A DNA stretch of 14,703 nt from JBLHOS01 sp047623825 (GTDB lineage Bacteria > Pseudomonadota > Alphaproteobacteria > Rhodobacterales > Rhodobacteraceae). The stretch lies in the NCBI GenBank assembly GCA_047623825.1, contig JBLHOS010000075.1:1-14703 (forward strand). Direction: 5' to 3'. Positions within the stretch are counted from its first letter, which is position 1, and every line of letters begins with the position of its first letter. Of this stretch, positions 6,083-13,427 are shown piece by piece. The notes under the pieces are model-generated. The model had not been told where the DNA came from, ran no database searches, and worked only from the letters and a program-made list of their open reading frames with translations. Made by a program: the position numbers and the translations under genes.

Positions 6083-6352
6083 ATGGCACACAAAAAAGCA
6101 GGTGGTTCATCCCGGAACGGTCGCGACTCAGCTGGTCGTCGCCTCGGCGTGAAAAAATTTGGTGGTGAAGCTGTCATCCCTGGCAATATCCTTGTGCGTC
6201 AGCGCGGGACGAAGTTTTGGCCAGGTAACGGTGTTGGCATGGGACGAGACCATACCATCTTTGCAACCGACGAAGGCAAAGTGACCTTCGCAAAAGGTTT
6301 CAAGGGTCGTACCTTTATTTCCGTCCTTCCGGTTGCAGTTGCCGCCGAGTAA
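6083..6352 (+). CDS. rpmA: 50S ribosomal protein L27
   Basis: A complete 89-residue L27, whose flexible N-terminus reaches the peptidyl transferase centre. It starts MAHKKAGGSSRNGRDSAGRR without the removable leader peptide seen in Firmicutes and contains the family signature GNILVRQRGTKFWPGNGVGM. The ribosome-binding site AGGAG (6069-6073) overlaps the end of rplU, indicating coupled translation. The operon ends in a strong terminator after this gene. Confidence 0.99.
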   Translation: MAHKKAGGSSRNGRDSAGRRLGVKKFGGEAVIPGNILVRQRGTKFWPGNGVGMGRDHTIFATDEGKVTFAKGFKGRTFISVLPVAVAAE

Positions 6353-6372
6353 CGCTGAACCCAATAAAATCG

Positions 6373-6414
6373 AAAAGGGGATCGGCATTAGCTGGTCCCC
6401 TTTTTCGTTCTTTT
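6373..6414 (+). terminator. Strong intrinsic terminator after rplU-rpmA
   Basis: A near-continuous stem of about 14 pairs runs from AAAAGGGGA (6373-6381) to TCCCCTTTT (6396-6404). The inner part TCGGC/GCTGG pairs with two G-T wobbles around the loop ATTA (6387-6390). The tail is T-rich (TTTTTCGTTCTTTT). The A-run on the 5' side means it could also terminate on the minus strand. Confidence 0.93.
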
Positions 6415-6460
6415 AATAGCTAAAATCTATGGTTTGGATTTCCTATTAGGCCAATGCGGG

Positions 6461-6495
6461 CCTTGTGGCGTCCTGACACAAGGGTCACTTGTTCT
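6461..6495 (+). promoter_or_regulatory. Overlapping inverted repeats in the acetyltransferase leader
   Basis: CCTTGTG (6461-6467) can pair with CACAAGG (6477-6483). The ACAAG inside that second arm can instead pair with the following CTTGT around loop GGTCA. The alternatives exclude each other. The sequences are short, so chance is a real possibility. Confidence 0.25.
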
Positions 6496-6532
6496 CCAGG
6501 GGGGATGATGTGGCTAATGTAGGAGCTTTGAC

Positions 6533-7072
6533 ATGATCCATGAAACACTGATCACTCAGCCCGTCATTCAGGCACCACGGTTCATTTTGCGCGCGCCGCG
6601 CAAATCGGACGCGGGCCTGTGTGAGATGTATACCTCTGACAAACGCGTGGCTGAGAACACGACAAGCATCCCGCATCCGTTGCCGCCCGGCGCGACAGAG
6701 GCTTATTTGGTGCGCATCATGTCGGATGACCGGTCGGAACATGTGTGGATCATGGATGGTGCTGATACTGGATTGTCTGAGGTCCTCGGCATGATTTCAC
6801 TGGAACAGATGGACCGCGATCAATCTGAGATCGGATATTGGGTCGGACCGCAAATGTGGAACACCGGCTTTGCCTCGGATGCAGTCAAGGCGCTGGTCGA
6901 TGCAAATCCGCTGAACAACAAGACCATCTTTGCCAGTGTCTTTCAGGACAATCCGGGCTCTGCCAGGGTGCTGACAAATGTGGGTTTTGACTACCTTGGC
7001 GATGCTGAAGCTTTTTCTGTCGCGCGCAATAGCAAGGTGCCGACCTGGACTTATCTGAAAAAACTGGTCTGA
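6533..7072 (+). CDS. GNAT-family N-acetyltransferase (RimJ/RimL-like)
   Basis: A 179-residue cytoplasmic protein with the Acetyltransf_3 fold pattern. The N-terminal beta strand reads PRFILRAPRKSDAG. The acetyl-CoA-binding core is EIGYWVGPQMWNTGFASDAV (about residues 99-118). The late strand and helix VFQDNPGSARVLTNVGFDYL is typical of RimJ/RimL relatives, which acetylate ribosomal protein N-termini or amino acids. The acceptor cannot be told from the sequence. AGGAG at 6521-6525, seven bases before the ATG, fixes the start. It is separated from rpmA by a strong terminator, so it probably has its own promoter. As I recall, Rhodobacteraceae often keep an acetyltransferase at this place between rpmA and obgE. 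Confidence 0.9.
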   Translation: MIHETLITQPVIQAPRFILRAPRKSDAGLCEMYTSDKRVAENTTSIPHPLPPGATEAYLVRIMSDDRSEHVWIMDGADTGLSEVLGMISLEQMDRDQSEIGYWVGPQMWNTGFASDAVKALVDANPLNNKTIFASVFQDNPGSARVLTNVGFDYLGDAEAFSVARNSKVPTWTYLKKLV

Positions 7073-7233
7073 TTGCAGGACAAATCCGTGTCCGATCTGA
7101 TTTATCTGGCCTGATCTTACCAAGATACCCCATAGATCCGATACATCCACGTGCGCCCCGGCTTGAGCCCGAGCGCATTGTCCTTTATCGCCAGACACGC
7201 GCACCTTTGCGCTGATACCAAGAAAGCAGACCG

Positions 7234-8268
7234 ATGAAATTCCTCGACCTTGCCAAAGTCTACATCCGCTCAGGCAGCGGCGGCGGCGGTTGCGTGTCGT
7301 TCCGCAAGGAAAAGTACATCGAATATGGCGGCCCCAACGGTGGCGACGGCGGCGATGGGGGTGACGTGGTCGTGGTGGCTGTTGACGGTCTGAACACGCT
7401 GATCGATTTTCGCTACCAGCAGCACTTCTTTGCCAAAAATGGCCAAGCGGGCATGGGCAAGCAGCGCACCGGTAAAAACGGTGAAGATATTATTTTGAAG
7501 GTGCCCGTCGGGACTGAGATCCTGGACGAGGACGAAGAAACCGTCATCGCAGATTTGGCCGAATTGGGCCAACGCGTCTATCTGGCGCGCGGTGGCAATG
7601 GTGGCTTTGGCAACCTGCACTTCAAATCCTCAACCAATCAGGCACCGCGCCGGGCCAATCCGGGCCAGCCAGGTGTGGAGCGGACAATCTGGCTGCGGCT
7701 AAAGCTGATTGCAGATGTGGGCCTTTTGGGTCTGCCCAATGCGGGTAAATCGACCTTTTTGGCCGCAACATCCAACGCACGTCCCAAGATCGCAGATTAT
7801 CCGTTTACGACGCTGCATCCCAATTTGGGAGTTGTCGGGGTGGATGATGTGGAATTTGTCATCGCCGATATTCCGGGCCTGATCGAGGGCGCCCATGAGG
7901 GGCGCGGCATCGGCGACCGGTTTTTGGGCCATGTTGAGCGGTGTGCCGTCTTGTTGCACCTTGTTGATGGCACTGCCGAGGACATTGCCAAAGCCTACAA
8001 CACTATCATCGGTGAGTTGGAGGCTTATGGCGGCGATCTAGCAAACAAACCTCGCGTGACTGCGTTGAATAAAATCGACGCGCTCAGCCCAGAGGAAATT
8101 GCCGAAAAGACCACCATTCTGGAAGGTCTGGCGGGTGATGTCATGCAGATGTCGGGCGTGTCGCGCGACGGTGTTGTCGAGGTGCTGCGCCGGTTGCGCG
8201 CCAATATCGATGCAGGTCGTCTGCGGATGATGGCCGTCAAAGAGGAACCAGGTCCGTGGCAACCCTGA
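7234..8268 (+). CDS. obgE: Obg GTPase (ObgE/CgtA), 50S assembly
   Basis: A 344-residue GTPase that helps large-subunit assembly and links ribosome status to stress responses. Residues 1 to about 158 are the glycine-rich Obg domain (SGSGGGGCVSFRKEK, GGDGGDGGD, RTGKNGEDI). The G domain follows: G1 GLPNAGKST from residue 166, the switch II motif DIPGLIEGAHEGRG from 212, G4 NKID from 279, and a G5-like SGVSRDGV from about 307. The short tail after the G domain lacks the long OCT extension of some bacteria, which is usual in alphaproteobacteria. The start has only a weak AGAAAGCAG upstream, but the N-terminus MKFLDLAKVYIRSG is canonical. Its last 13 bases overlap the start of proB. Confidence 0.98.
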   Translation: MKFLDLAKVYIRSGSGGGGCVSFRKEKYIEYGGPNGGDGGDGGDVVVVAVDGLNTLIDFRYQQHFFAKNGQAGMGKQRTGKNGEDIILKVPVGTEILDEDEETVIADLAELGQRVYLARGGNGGFGNLHFKSSTNQAPRRANPGQPGVERTIWLRLKLIADVGLLGLPNAGKSTFLAATSNARPKIADYPFTTLHPNLGVVGVDDVEFVIADIPGLIEGAHEGRGIGDRFLGHVERCAVLLHLVDGTAEDIAKAYNTIIGELEAYGGDLANKPRVTALNKIDALSPEEIAEKTTILEGLAGDVMQMSGVSRDGVVEVLRRLRANIDAGRLRMMAVKEEPGPWQP

Positions 8269-9389
8269 CCCAAACGCTCGGCGTGGCGGATCTGCGGGAT
8301 GCCAAGCGACTGGTCGTCAAAATAGGTTCGGCACTTTTGGCTGACCGCTCAACGGGATTGCTGCGTGCCGATTGGTTGCACGCATTGGCCGAAGATGTGG
8401 CCGAGATAAAGGGCAGGGGCACAGATGTGATCTTGGTGTCCTCAGGCTCAATCGCGTTGGGCCGGGGTGCGCTTGGTTTGGGGAGCGGCACATTGGCGCT
8501 GGAACAGGCTCAGGCCGCCGCGGCAGTTGGGCAAATCCGCTTGGCCCGCGCCTATGAGGAAGTTTTGGGCCCTCATGGCATAACAACTGCACAGGTTTTA
8601 TTGACGTTGGACGACAGTCTAGACCGGCGGCGCTATCTCAATACCCGCGCGACCTTGGCGACGCTGCTTAGTCTTGGGGCGGTGCCGATCGTCAATGAGA
8701 ATGACACTATTGCCACGGATGAAATCCGCTACGGCGACAATGATCGTCTGGCCGCGAACGTGGCGGCTATGGCGGGCGCCGATCAGCTGGTTCTGCTGTC
8801 AGATGTTGATGGGTTTTATTCCGGCAATCCGGTGACCGATCCCACAGCGACCCGGTATGATGTTATCGTCGAAATCACGCCTGAGATTGAGGCGATGGCC
8901 GGCGATGCAGGCTCTGGCCTGTCCAAGGGTGGGATGAAGACCAAGTTAATTGCGGCGAGGACCGCGACGGCGGCGGGCTGCACAATGGCAATCACAGACG
9001 GCTTCGCGCAGCGCCCGTTGCGAGCGTTGGCCAATGGCGCGCCAGTTACGTGGTTTCCTGCGGCCCTAGATCCTCAAACGGCGCGCAAACGGTGGATTTC
9101 AGCGATGAAACCCAAAGGTGCCGTCCGGGTTGATGCGGGTGCAGTGTCCGCCTTGAAATTGGGCAATTCATTGCTGCCTGCTGGTATCACGGATGTCACC
9201 GGTGAATTCAAACGCGGTGATCCTGTCCAGATTGAGGCACCCGACGGCACGCCCCTTGGAAAAGGCCTCGCTCGTTATACTGCGCCAGAGGCCCGCGCCA
9301 TCGCTGGGCATCGCAGCCAAGAAATTGAGGCGATCCTTGGCTACGCGGGTCGCGCGGATCTGATCCACCGCGATGATATGGCGCTCTGA
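8256..9389 (+). CDS. proB: Glutamate 5-kinase
   Basis: The first enzyme of proline synthesis from glutamate; it makes gamma-glutamyl phosphate, which ProA reduces. The 377-residue protein has the amino acid kinase domain with VVKIGSALLA, VILVSSGSIALGRGAL, the substrate loop VNENDTIATDEIRYGDNDRL, and GSGLSKGGMKTKLIAARTA. A C-terminal PUA domain (about residues 284-370) follows, as in E. coli ProB. The start is GTG at 8256, with GAGGA at 8242-8246 upstream and 13 bases of overlap with obgE, so translation is probably coupled. Feedback inhibition by proline is expected for the family. proA follows after 61 bases. Confidence 0.97.
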   Translation: MATLTQTLGVADLRDAKRLVVKIGSALLADRSTGLLRADWLHALAEDVAEIKGRGTDVILVSSGSIALGRGALGLGSGTLALEQAQAAAAVGQIRLARAYEEVLGPHGITTAQVLLTLDDSLDRRRYLNTRATLATLLSLGAVPIVNENDTIATDEIRYGDNDRLAANVAAMAGADQLVLLSDVDGFYSGNPVTDPTATRYDVIVEITPEIEAMAGDAGSGLSKGGMKTKLIAARTATAAGCTMAITDGFAQRPLRALANGAPVTWFPAALDPQTARKRWISAMKPKGAVRVDAGAVSALKLGNSLLPAGITDVTGEFKRGDPVQIEAPDGTPLGKGLARYTAPEARAIAGHRSQEIEAILGYAGRADLIHRDDMAL

Positions 9390-9450
9390 CCCTTTCTTCT
9401 TTTCTCTAGACCACATATTCTGACATTTGAAACTTCGCGAGGGTGTGCTG

Positions 9451-10716
9451 ATGAAAGACCTCACAGATATCGCAGGCCTGATGGTCGATATGGGCGTCCG
9501 CGCAAAAGCCGCGAGCGCTGAGTTGGCTTTCGCGCCGTCAGAGGCCAAGGAGCAGGCCCTGAACGTTGCAGCAGACGCAGTTTTGGCCCGGATCGATGAG
9601 ATTATCGCGGCTAACGGCAAGGACATGGAGTTTGGCGTCGCCAAGGGGTTGTCAGACGCGATGATGGACCGGCTGATGCTGGATCCGGCACGCGTTCTCG
9701 GCATTGCCGATGGTTTGCGCGCAGTCGCCGCACAGCGTGATCCCGTGGGGGAGATGATTACCGAATGGGACATGGCCAGCGGGCTACATATCCGCAGGGT
9801 CCGCACCCCATTAGGCGTCATCGGTGTAATCTACGAAAGCCGTCCGAATGTGACCGCTGATGCAGGTGCGCTTTGCCTGAAATCCGGTAATGCGGTCATT
9901 TTGCGTGGTGGGTCGGAAAGCCTGCATTCCTCAGCCGTTTTGGTCGATTGCCTGAAAGACGGATTGCGGGCGGCGGGCCTACCAGATGATGCTATTCAAC
10001 TTGTCCCGACCCGGGACCGTGCGGCTGTTCAAGCACTATTGACCATGACCGACACGGTTGATGTAATCATACCTCGGGGCGGTAAGGGGCTGGTCGGATT
10101 GGTCCAGCGAGAGGCGCGCGTACCGGTTTTCGCCCATCTTGAGGGGATCTGCCACGTCTATGTTGACGCCGCCGCAGATCCAGAAAAGGCGTTAAAAATT
10201 GTGCTGAACGCCAAAACTCGGCGAACTGGGATTTGTGGTGCTGCTGAATGTTTGCTGATTGATCGTGCTGTGATGGACACCATCGGGCAGGGGATCATCC
10301 GGGCATTGATCGATGCTGGTGTTGAGGTGCGCGGCGATCAGACCATCGCGCAAATAGACGGCACTGTTGTCGCCACGCCAGACGATTGGGGTAAGGAGTT
10401 CCTTGATATGATCATTGCGGCCAAGGTCGTCGATGGTGTGGACGCCGCGATCGATCACATCCGTACCTTTGGCTCAGACCATACGGATTGTGTGATCACT
10501 GAGGATGACGCCGTCGCCACGCGCTTTTTCACCCGGCTCAATAGCGCAATTTTGTTGCACAATGCCTCAACCCAGTTTGCCGATGGTGGTGAATTTGGGA
10601 TGGGTGCTGAGATCGGTATAGCCACCGGTAAGTTGCACGCGCGCGGCCCGGTCGGGGCCGAGCAACTGACTTCATTCAAGTATCTGGTGACCGGGGACGG
10701 GACGATCCGCGCCTGA
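9451..10716 (+). CDS. proA: Gamma-glutamyl phosphate reductase
   Basis: Catalyses the NADPH-dependent second step of proline synthesis, from gamma-glutamyl phosphate to glutamate semialdehyde. The 421 residues match the family length (E. coli 417). The aldehyde dehydrogenase-like fold shows GVIGVIYESRPNVTADAGAL, the conserved region DVIIPRGGKGLVGLV, the catalytic cysteine in NAKTRRTGICGAAECLLID (C262), and the C-terminal GEFGMGAEIGIATGKLHARG. The ATG at 9451 is preferred because GAGGG at 9439-9443 precedes it by seven bases; an upstream in-frame TTG at 9427 would put that site inside the gene. The 61-base gap after proB is pyrimidine-rich and has no terminator. Confidence 0.98.
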   Translation: MKDLTDIAGLMVDMGVRAKAASAELAFAPSEAKEQALNVAADAVLARIDEIIAANGKDMEFGVAKGLSDAMMDRLMLDPARVLGIADGLRAVAAQRDPVGEMITEWDMASGLHIRRVRTPLGVIGVIYESRPNVTADAGALCLKSGNAVILRGGSESLHSSAVLVDCLKDGLRAAGLPDDAIQLVPTRDRAAVQALLTMTDTVDVIIPRGGKGLVGLVQREARVPVFAHLEGICHVYVDAAADPEKALKIVLNAKTRRTGICGAAECLLIDRAVMDTIGQGIIRALIDAGVEVRGDQTIAQIDGTVVATPDDWGKEFLDMIIAAKVVDGVDAAIDHIRTFGSDHTDCVITEDDAVATRFFTRLNSAILLHNASTQFADGGEFGMGAEIGIATGKLHARGPVGAEQLTSFKYLVTGDGTIRA

Positions 10717-10792
10717 TCCGACACCTCAGCCTGTTCTTTTGTGTTGATCCTGCCCAGTCTGTGGCAGCCCTTTTTTGAGTAGAAAGTTCACG

Positions 10793-11980
10793 ATGTCTGA
10801 CACACGCAATACCACCCCAACCACACTGGTTCGCCGGACCGAATTTCCAAGCTCGAGCAGTCGTGCAATCGTCACACCGATCCAGCAATCCGTGGTCTAT
10901 GCATCAACGTCTGTAAATGCGCTGGAAGGCCAATATCAGGGCGAAAGCAAAGGATATACCTATTCGCGGGAGGGCCATCCGAACGCGGAATTGCTCGCCA
11001 CCAAAATTGACATGATGGAGGGGGCATCGGGCGGCTGGATCTTTGGATCTGGCATGGCGGCAGTTGCGGCCACCATGATGGGGCTTTTGAAATCTGGCGA
11101 CCATGTTTTGGGTGGCGATCAGCTGTATGGCCGGTCCCTGCGGCTGTTGACCCAAGATTTGCCGCGCTTTGGCATCACCACCTCATTGGCTGACCCAACT
11201 GACGGGGCTGCGTTTGAGGCGGCGATAACACCCCAGACCAAGTTGATCCTGATTGAGGTCGTTTCAAACCCGACCCTGCGGATCGCTGACATGCGCGCGA
11301 TTGAGGATATTGCGCGGCGTCACGGGCTGATCCTTGTCGTCGACAACACATTCACCACACCGCGCGGCTATCAGCCGTTTGAACATGGCGCCGATGTCGT
11401 GATCCATTCGGTCACCAAATTGCTGGCGGGTCATTCGGACGTGATGTTGGGTTATGCCGCATGCGCTGACCCGGCCCATATGCAAGCGATCGTCGGCTTT
11501 GCTGTCACTACTGGCATGACACCCAGCCCCAATGAATGCTGGTTGGCTGAACGTGGTCTTTTCACCTTTGATCTGCGCCTGCGTCAAGCCACTCAGAATG
11601 CCGCTGAATTGGCCGATCATCTGGCGGGTCTGCCAGGGATGGCCAAGGTTATCTATCCGGGCCGTACCGACCACCCAGATTACGCCCGCGGGCAAGAGCT
11701 GTTGAATGGGCAATACGGCAACATGGTCAGCTTTATTATCGATGGGGGATGGGATCAGGCCGACGCATTGGTGCGTGCTGTTCCGCAATTGGCCTTTGCG
11801 CCGACGCTTGGTGATGTTGGCACGACCTTGTCACACCCGGCATCGTCATCGCATCGTGGGTTAACTCCGCAAGGGCGTGCGGCCATCGGCATCAATGATG
11901 GTTTTTTCCGTGTTTCTGTGGGGATAGAGGATATTGAATTGCTGAAATCTGACTTCGCACAAGCGTTGGCTGCAGTTTAG
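10793..11980 (+). CDS. Cys/Met metabolism PLP-dependent enzyme (cystathionine lyase/synthase family)
   Basis: A 395-residue fold-type I PLP enzyme of the cystathionine gamma-synthase/beta-lyase/gamma-lyase superfamily. Visible are YTYSREGHPNAELLATKI, the PLP phosphate-binding FGSGMAAVAATMM, the pyridine-ring Asp in LILVVDNTFTTP, and the PLP lysine K209 in HSVTKLLAGHSDVMLG. The C-terminal substrate region reads LGDVGTTLSHPASSSHRGL. The sequence does not decide between beta-lyase, gamma-lyase and gamma-synthase or sulfhydrylase roles, so no symbol is given. The ATG at 10793 is chosen over an in-frame TTG at 10775; its ribosome site (AGAAAG) is weak. The 76 bases after proA show no terminator, so some co-transcription with proA is possible. 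A strong hairpin follows the stop. Confidence 0.9.
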   Translation: MSDTRNTTPTTLVRRTEFPSSSSRAIVTPIQQSVVYASTSVNALEGQYQGESKGYTYSREGHPNAELLATKIDMMEGASGGWIFGSGMAAVAATMMGLLKSGDHVLGGDQLYGRSLRLLTQDLPRFGITTSLADPTDGAAFEAAITPQTKLILIEVVSNPTLRIADMRAIEDIARRHGLILVVDNTFTTPRGYQPFEHGADVVIHSVTKLLAGHSDVMLGYAACADPAHMQAIVGFAVTTGMTPSPNECWLAERGLFTFDLRLRQATQNAAELADHLAGLPGMAKVIYPGRTDHPDYARGQELLNGQYGNMVSFIIDGGWDQADALVRAVPQLAFAPTLGDVGTTLSHPASSSHRGLTPQGRAAIGINDGFFRVSVGIEDIELLKSDFAQALAAV

Positions 11981-11988
11981 ATCACAAC

Positions 11989-12021
11989 TTGTGCAGGGCG
12001 GTTGTAGACCGTCCTGCACAG
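11989..12021 (+). terminator. Long hairpin after the PLP enzyme gene, without T-tract
   Basis: GTGCAGGGCGGT (11991-12002) pairs with ACCGTCCTGCAC (12008-12019), 11 Watson-Crick pairs and one wobble, around loop TGTAG. T11990-A12020 and a T-G wobble extend it to about 14 pairs. No run of T follows on either strand, so it may be a 3'-end stabiliser or an atypical terminator. Confidence 0.55.
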
Positions 12022-12212
12022 AGATGATTGCGGCAAGGGGCGGGCCCTTTGAGACATTCATGACTGTTGCAAGTGAGCTGAAAGTGATTGGTTTTTGACC
12101 GCGCAAAGGGCAGTGACATCGTTTCTTTACATCAACGCCTGTAAGGGTCGTTGTCGAACCATGTTTGCCGAAACTAGCGGCGAACATTGCCAATGTGCAG
12201 AAAGCGGCGAAC
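12022..12212 (+). promoter_or_regulatory. Presumed phoR promoter and leader region
   Basis: This stretch lies between the hairpin after the PLP gene and the chosen phoR start. It holds TTGACC at 12095-12100, a possible -35 box, with only a weak -10 match 17-18 bases later. It also holds an eight-base inverted repeat, GCCCTTTG (12044-12051) and CAAAGGGC (12104-12111), 52 bases apart. I see no convincing Pho box here. Confidence 0.3.
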
Positions 12213-13259
12213 ATGCCAGATAAGTTGCTCCAAGCTATGCTTGCGGCCATTCCGACCCCAATGCTGTTGATCAGTCCTGACGGAAACGTGGCGCAAGCTA
12301 ATCCCGCTGCGCGGGAGCTGCTTGGTGATTGGGTGGATGGCCGCAGCTATATGACCGTCCTGCGCCAACCTGCTATGTTAAGCAAGATTGAGGCCGCATT
12401 AGAACGGCGTGAGGCAGGTGAAGCCCGGTTCGTCCGCACAGACCAAGCTGGTGAGACTATCTACCGCGTTGTAATTAATGCGATAAATCACGAAACACTA
12501 GATCCTTTTGGTGTTGTTCTGCACTTTACTGACATCACCCACCTGCGCGAGGTGGAGACGATGCGACGCGATTTTGTGGCCAATGTCAGCCATGAGTTGC
12601 GCACACCGCTAACGGCAATCCTTGGGTTCATCGAGACGCTGCGCGGACCTGCGCGTGAGGATACCGAGGCGCGTCACCGGTTTCTTGCGATCATGGAGGA
12701 TGAGGCGCGGCGGATGAACCGTATGGTCTCAGATCTGTTATCGCTCAGTCAGGTAGAGGGGCAGGAACGGATGCGCCCGTCGGAAATGGTTGATTTGCGG
12801 CAAGTTGTCGAAGGTGTGATCGCCACATTGCGCCCTGTGGCCGAAGATAAAGACACGAATTTAAGCGTGGCATGTCCATCTGGCACCTTTTTGGTGAAGG
12901 GGGACAGGGATCAGCTGACACAGGTCTTTTTGAACTTGATCGAGAACGGACTGAAATACGGTGGCGCGGGCAAATCGGTAGAGATCGCCATAGCGTCGGC
13001 TGAGGGGAAGGCCAGTTTGCGCGGGCCAATGTATAGAATCGACATCACAGATCATGGTGACGGGATCGATCCATTGCACCTGCCGCGCCTGACAGAGCGA
13101 TTCTACCGCGTCGACACACATCGCAGCCGCGCCATGGGGGGCACTGGATTGGGCCTTGCGATCGTAAAACACATCATCAATCGACACCGTGGCAGATTAC
13201 GTATTTTTAGTGAAAAAGGCCAAGGCAGTACCTTTTCGGTATTCTTACCAAAAGGTTAA
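12213..13259 (+). CDS. phoR: Phosphate-regulon sensor histidine kinase PhoR (no membrane segment)
   Basis: Predicted partner of PhoB; autophosphorylates and controls Pho genes. The 348 residues start MPDKLLQAMLAAIPTPMLLI and go directly into a PAS domain (about 1-110, ending VVLHFTDITHL). Then come the HisKA box DFVANVSHELRTPLTAILGF with H127, the N box LTQVFLNLIENGLKYG with N245, the G1 box DHGDGID from D280, the F box RLTERFYRVD, and G2 GGTGLGLAIV. No transmembrane helix is seen, unlike E. coli PhoR, so it should be cytoplasmic or attached through partners. The ATG at 12213 has only a weak AGAAAG site. An in-frame TTG at 12165 would add 16 unhelpful residues. The identity rests on the kinase type plus its position just before pstS. 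Confidence 0.9.
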   Translation: MPDKLLQAMLAAIPTPMLLISPDGNVAQANPAARELLGDWVDGRSYMTVLRQPAMLSKIEAALERREAGEARFVRTDQAGETIYRVVINAINHETLDPFGVVLHFTDITHLREVETMRRDFVANVSHELRTPLTAILGFIETLRGPAREDTEARHRFLAIMEDEARRMNRMVSDLLSLSQVEGQERMRPSEMVDLRQVVEGVIATLRPVAEDKDTNLSVACPSGTFLVKGDRDQLTQVFLNLIENGLKYGGAGKSVEIAIASAEGKASLRGPMYRIDITDHGDGIDPLHLPRLTERFYRVDTHRSRAMGGTGLGLAIVKHIINRHRGRLRIFSEKGQGSTFSVFLPKG

Positions 13260-13309
13260 GGTTGCGATATCTGACAGATGCCGACAATCAGACGGCGCGT
13301 TGATACGAT

Positions 13310-13338
13310 GTGTCATATAATCGTTACGTTATCGTCAC
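13310..13338 (+). promoter_or_regulatory. Candidate Pho box (PhoB sites) upstream of pstS
   Basis: Three seven-base units repeat with an 11-base period: GTGTCAT (13310-13316), TCGTTAC (13321-13327) and TCGTCAC (13332-13338), separated by AT-rich spacers ATAA and GTTA. This is the layout of PhoB-binding direct repeats (consensus unit CTGTCAT or CTGTCAC). The first unit matches best; the second is the weakest. It lies about 90 bases before the pstS start, inside the phoR-pstS gap. Confidence 0.72.
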
Positions 13339-13427
13339 AAAAGCATTGTGGATCGAGGTTAGGCGGATCAGGAGGACGAGTGCTGCTCGCTCGTTCCATT
13401 CAGATAGAAACTGAGGAGTTTCCTTAC

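Noticed and set aside
9427..9450. TTG start for proA
   Set aside because: The GAGGG ribosome site lies between this TTG and the ATG at 9451, and family length fits the ATG.
13278..13427. N-terminal extension of pstS
   Set aside because: It would translate the Pho box and place 50 residues before a clear signal peptide; the GAGGAG site before the ATG at 13428 is better.
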